Assembly: GCF_900103275.1 (NCBI RefSeq)
Contig: NZ_FNGP01000001.1
Coordinates: 806,001 to 870,000 of the forward strand
DNA from: Tessaracoccus oleiagri
GTDB lineage: Bacteria > Actinomycetota > Actinomycetes > Propionibacteriales > Propionibacteriaceae
Direction of reading: 5' to 3'
Length of the DNA: 64,000 nucleotides
Position 1 is the first letter of the stretch. The number at the start of each line of letters is the position of its first letter. This document shows, one piece after another, positions 61,519 to 64,000 of this stretch. A program made the position numbers and the translations under genes. The notes beneath the pieces were generated by a model that did not search any database, was not told the origin of the DNA, and saw nothing but the letters and a program-made list of their open reading frames with translations.

Positions 61519-63800
61519 CCAGGGCCAGGAGGGCCGCCGCGCCGGACACCCCGTGGCGCGGGTCCGTACACCGCACGCGGTGGGCGATCGTCGACGCGGT
61601 CGCCCTGCTGCTGCTCGGCGCGCTGGTGTGCCTGGCGTTCCTGCCCGTCTACGGGACCGCGCAGCTGTTCGTCGCGGTCCTGGGGTTCGCGGCGCTCGGC
61701 ATGGGGATCGCGTTCGTCGGGACCGTGCGGCAGTGGCCGGTCGGGGGCACCGTGTTGGCGGCGGTCATGGGCTGGCTGCTCCTCGGCGGGCCCTTGGCGA
61801 TGCCGTCGTCGACGATCGGCTACGTCGTGCCCACCTGGCGGACCCTGATGGGCCTCGTCGTCGGCCCCGTCACCGCCTGGCGCGACATGCTGACGCTCGA
61901 CCCGCCCATCGGCGAGACGTTCAACCTCCTCGTCGTGCCCGCGCTGATCGGCTACCTGCTGGGCCTCCTCGGTTACACGATCTCGCTCCGCTCCGCCCGG
62001 CCGATGCTCGCCTGGGTGCCGGCGGCGGTCGGCTACCTCGTCGCCGCGCTGTTCGGCGCGACGGTGGCGCTCTGGCCGGTCCCGAGCGGGCTGGCGTTCT
62101 TCGTCGTCGTCCTCGTGTGGACGACGTGGCGCCGGCAGACCGTCCGCGACCACCTCTCCGACTCCCGGATCACGTTCAAGCCGGTGCGGGTCGGGCTGGC
62201 GCTCGCGATGCTGTTGGTGGCAGGGGGTGCCGGCGTCGCGCTGGCCCCGGTGCTGGCCGGGACGGCGGAGCGCGACAACCTGCGCGCGCACGTCGAGATC
62301 CCCATCGAGTTGACCGAGCACCGTTCGCCGCTCCAGGCGTTCCGGGCCAACATCACCAAGCACCGCGCGGAGACCCTGTTCGAGGTGCGCGGCGCCAGGC
62401 CCGGCGACATCGTGCGCCTCGCCACCCTCGACACCTACGACGGGCTCGCCTACCGCGTCTCCACCAAGGAGACGGCGGTGCGGCCCGAGACGTCGTTCAA
62501 GCGCGTCGGCCAGTGGATCGCCGACGACACCCCGGGCGAGGACCTCGACGCGTCGATCACGGTCCACGGCTACGACGGGGTGTGGGTGCCGACAATCGGC
62601 CGCACGATCTCTGTGCGCTTCCAGGGCGACCGGTCGATCCCGCTCGGTGAGAACTTCTTCTACAACCACGCCACCGGGACCGCGGTCGACGTCGCCGGGC
62701 TGCGGGCCGGTGACGCGTACGCGCTCGAGTCGCGCGTCCCGACGCGGCCCTCGAAGGCGGAGATCGGCGAGGCGACCGCGGGCCGCATCCCGCAGCCGCG
62801 GATCACCGGCGCGCCCGACCAGGTGCGCGTGCTCGCGCTCCGCTGGACCGAGGGCATCTCGGGCGCCGGCGCGCAGGCGCTTCGGCTCGAGGAGCAGCTC
62901 CAGCAGGGGTACTTCAGCCACGGGCAGCCCGACGAGGTCACCTCCGTCCCCGGCCACTCCCAGCACCGCATCGCCGAGCTGCTCGCGGACCCCGCGCTGA
63001 TGATCGGCGACCACGAGCAGTACGCGGTCGCGATGGCGCTGATGGCCCGCGAGCTCGGCATCCCCGCGCGCGTCCTGTACGGCTACCAGGTGGACGACTC
63101 GCCACAGGTCACCGGCGACGACGTGGGCGCCTGGCCCGAGTTGTACCTCGACGGGCTCGGCTGGGTGCGGTTCGACCCGACGCCGCCGAAGGACCGCGTC
63201 GCCGACGACATCGAGCCGCCCGAGCCGCCGAAGCCGCAGCCGTACGTCGAGAACCCGCCACCGCCGCCGCTGAAGCCGGACGTGCCGCCGCCCGACGAGC
63301 AACTGCCGATCGACCAGGGCGAGCCGCCGTCGCAGGAGACGACGATCGACTGGGCGCAGGTGGGGGCCATGATGCTCATCGCCGGCATCCCGCTGCTGAC
63401 GATCGTCGTGCCGATCGCGTTGGTGCTGGGCCTCAAGTGGCGCCGGCGGGTCCGCCGGCGCAACGACCCGGAGGTCGCCAACCGGGTGGCGGGGGCGTGG
63501 CTGGAGCTCGTCGACAAGGCGCGCGACCTCGGCCGGTCGCCGTCGTTCTCCGCCACGCGGTCGGAGCAGGCGGAGCAGCTGACGGCCTCGTTCCCGCGGG
63601 TCACGCAGAAGGCGGACCTGGTCGCCCTGGCGAAGGAGGCCGACTGGCTGGTCTTCGCGCCCGGCGAGCCGGCCGAGCGCGTCGCGTCCGAGTACTGGCG
63701 GGAGACGGGCGCCGCCCGGGGCGGGATGCGCCGCTCCGTCGGGTGGCTGAAGTGGGTGCTCTCGGGCTTGTCGACGAAGTCATTCCGGAGGACCAAGTAG
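61515..63800 (+). CDS. TgpA-like transglutaminase-fold membrane protein, catalytic residues lost
   Basis: A 761-residue protein. Six or so helices occupy residues 25-235, an extracellular region with a transglutaminase core spans about 480-560, a Pro-rich segment follows, then one helix near 617-638 and a cytosolic tail. In active enzymes the core has Cys, His and Asp. Here the Cys site reads GDHEQYA (His500), the His site GDDVGAWPE (Gly538), and only the Asp is kept (FDPTP, Asp554). It is therefore likely a non-enzymatic member. It starts at GTG 61515, coupled to the DUF58 gene. Confidence 0.88.
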   Translation: MTRARRAAAPDTPWRGSVHRTRWAIVDAVALLLLGALVCLAFLPVYGTAQLFVAVLGFAALGMGIAFVGTVRQWPVGGTVLAAVMGWLLLGGPLAMPSSTIGYVVPTWRTLMGLVVGPVTAWRDMLTLDPPIGETFNLLVVPALIGYLLGLLGYTISLRSARPMLAWVPAAVGYLVAALFGATVALWPVPSGLAFFVVVLVWTTWRRQTVRDHLSDSRITFKPVRVGLALAMLLVAGGAGVALAPVLAGTAERDNLRAHVEIPIELTEHRSPLQAFRANITKHRAETLFEVRGARPGDIVRLATLDTYDGLAYRVSTKETAVRPETSFKRVGQWIADDTPGEDLDASITVHGYDGVWVPTIGRTISVRFQGDRSIPLGENFFYNHATGTAVDVAGLRAGDAYALESRVPTRPSKAEIGEATAGRIPQPRITGAPDQVRVLALRWTEGISGAGAQALRLEEQLQQGYFSHGQPDEVTSVPGHSQHRIAELLADPALMIGDHEQYAVAMALMARELGIPARVLYGYQVDDSPQVTGDDVGAWPELYLDGLGWVRFDPTPPKDRVADDIEPPEPPKPQPYVENPPPPPLKPDVPPPDEQLPIDQGEPPSQETTIDWAQVGAMMLIAGIPLLTIVVPIALVLGLKWRRRVRRRNDPEVANRVAGAWLELVDKARDLGRSPSFSATRSEQAEQLTASFPRVTQKADLVALAKEADWLVFAPGEPAERVASEYWRETGAARGGMRRSVGWLKWVLSGLSTKSFRRTK

Positions 63801-63850
63801 ATGGTCGATCCCGCCGACAACTATCCTGTCCGGAGAAAGGGGATGTTTGC

Positions 63851-64000
63851 GTGAGTCGTTTGATCCCGAGGGGCCACGAGGTCGCCGGATTGGGACGCCG
63901 ATTCCTGGCGTTCGTGATCGACTCCGTGCCGGTACTGGTCATCCCCGTGGTGCTGTGGCTGGTGTTCCGCTCGTCCGCCGAGCCGGCCGTGGTGCTGGTG
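63851..64000 (+). CDS. RDD family membrane protein, cut by window edge
   Basis: Only the first 50 codons are present. GTG 63851 starts a reading frame with the RDD pattern GLGRRFLAFVIDSVPVLVIPVVLW: a paired Arg, then the conserved Asp at the start of the first helix. RDD proteins are small membrane proteins of debated function. It follows the transglutaminase-like gene by 50 bases, with AAAGGGG upstream, and probably belongs to the same operon. Confidence 0.75.
   Translation, partial: MSRLIPRGHEVAGLGRRFLAFVIDSVPVLVIPVVLWLVFRSSAEPAVVLV

Overview
The window is about 70% GC and densely packed with genes on both strands. Its content points to a high-GC actinobacterium: a relative of the mycothiol-dependent nitroreductase Rv2466c, a WXG100/ESX-type cassette, a translational T-box in front of ileS, and many genes that look leaderless. 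A Propionibacteriaceae-like member of Propionibacteriales is my best guess from gene content, but it is an inference. I see no rRNA, tRNA, CRISPR array, insertion sequence or prophage. No gene-free stretch exceeds 300 bases; the longest gaps (46842-47096, 49112-49360, 35767-35961) each hold a regulatory or repeat element.

Layout. 1-4030: 3' part of CTP synthase, a PIG-L deacetylase, a DUF937 protein and an ADP-ribosylglycohydrolase. 4052-7279 (minus): a translationally coupled ESX-like cassette (lipoprotein, WXG100-like protein, alpha/beta-hydrolase with a helical N-terminus, EspG-like partner). 7365-11815: a conserved unknown, a DsbA-fold nitroreductase, a baeRF-family protein, a DUF885 peptidase-like protein and a DoxX-like protein. 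11887-12646: a guanidine-III (ykkC-III) riboswitch followed by a two-gene SMR exporter. 12604-18857: ribokinase divergent from a LacI regulator, nucleoside hydrolase and a complete ECF transporter (S, T, A1, A2), which reads as a nucleoside/ribose salvage locus. 19234-26084: an inositol/sugar locus with a sugar isomerase broken by one stop codon, two Gfo/Idh/MocA dehydrogenases and an ABC importer; three promoter regions share an IolR-like palindrome.

26156-35221 is mostly single genes: YibE/F protein, orphan E2-like acyltransferase, PAP2 phosphatase, DinB-fold protein, rhomboid protease, ferredoxin-reductase-like FAD enzyme, NERD-UvrD helicase and BCCT transporter. 35275-38897 is a molybdenum locus (mogA, HTH-TOBE regulator, modABC). 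38901-48122 holds an orphan solute-binding lipoprotein, aspartokinase, a Gfo/Idh plus GH76 pair, and ileS, whose signature motif is GTHH rather than HxGH and which has a T-box leader. 48236-51624 contains a NERD protein, a 20-bp tandem repeat, an internally duplicated unknown protein and a MalY/PatB-type aminotransferase.

51701-64000 is a coherent surface locus running off the window: FHA protein, a 2065-residue membrane-anchored Ig-like/fibronectin protein, MoxR AAA+ ATPase, DUF58 protein, a transglutaminase-fold membrane protein that has lost its catalytic Cys and His, and an RDD protein. With the GTHH isoleucyl-tRNA synthetase, the guanidine-III switch, the IolR-like regulon and the recurrent TAnnnT-N6/7-ATG leaderless signature, it is among the most interesting parts of the window.
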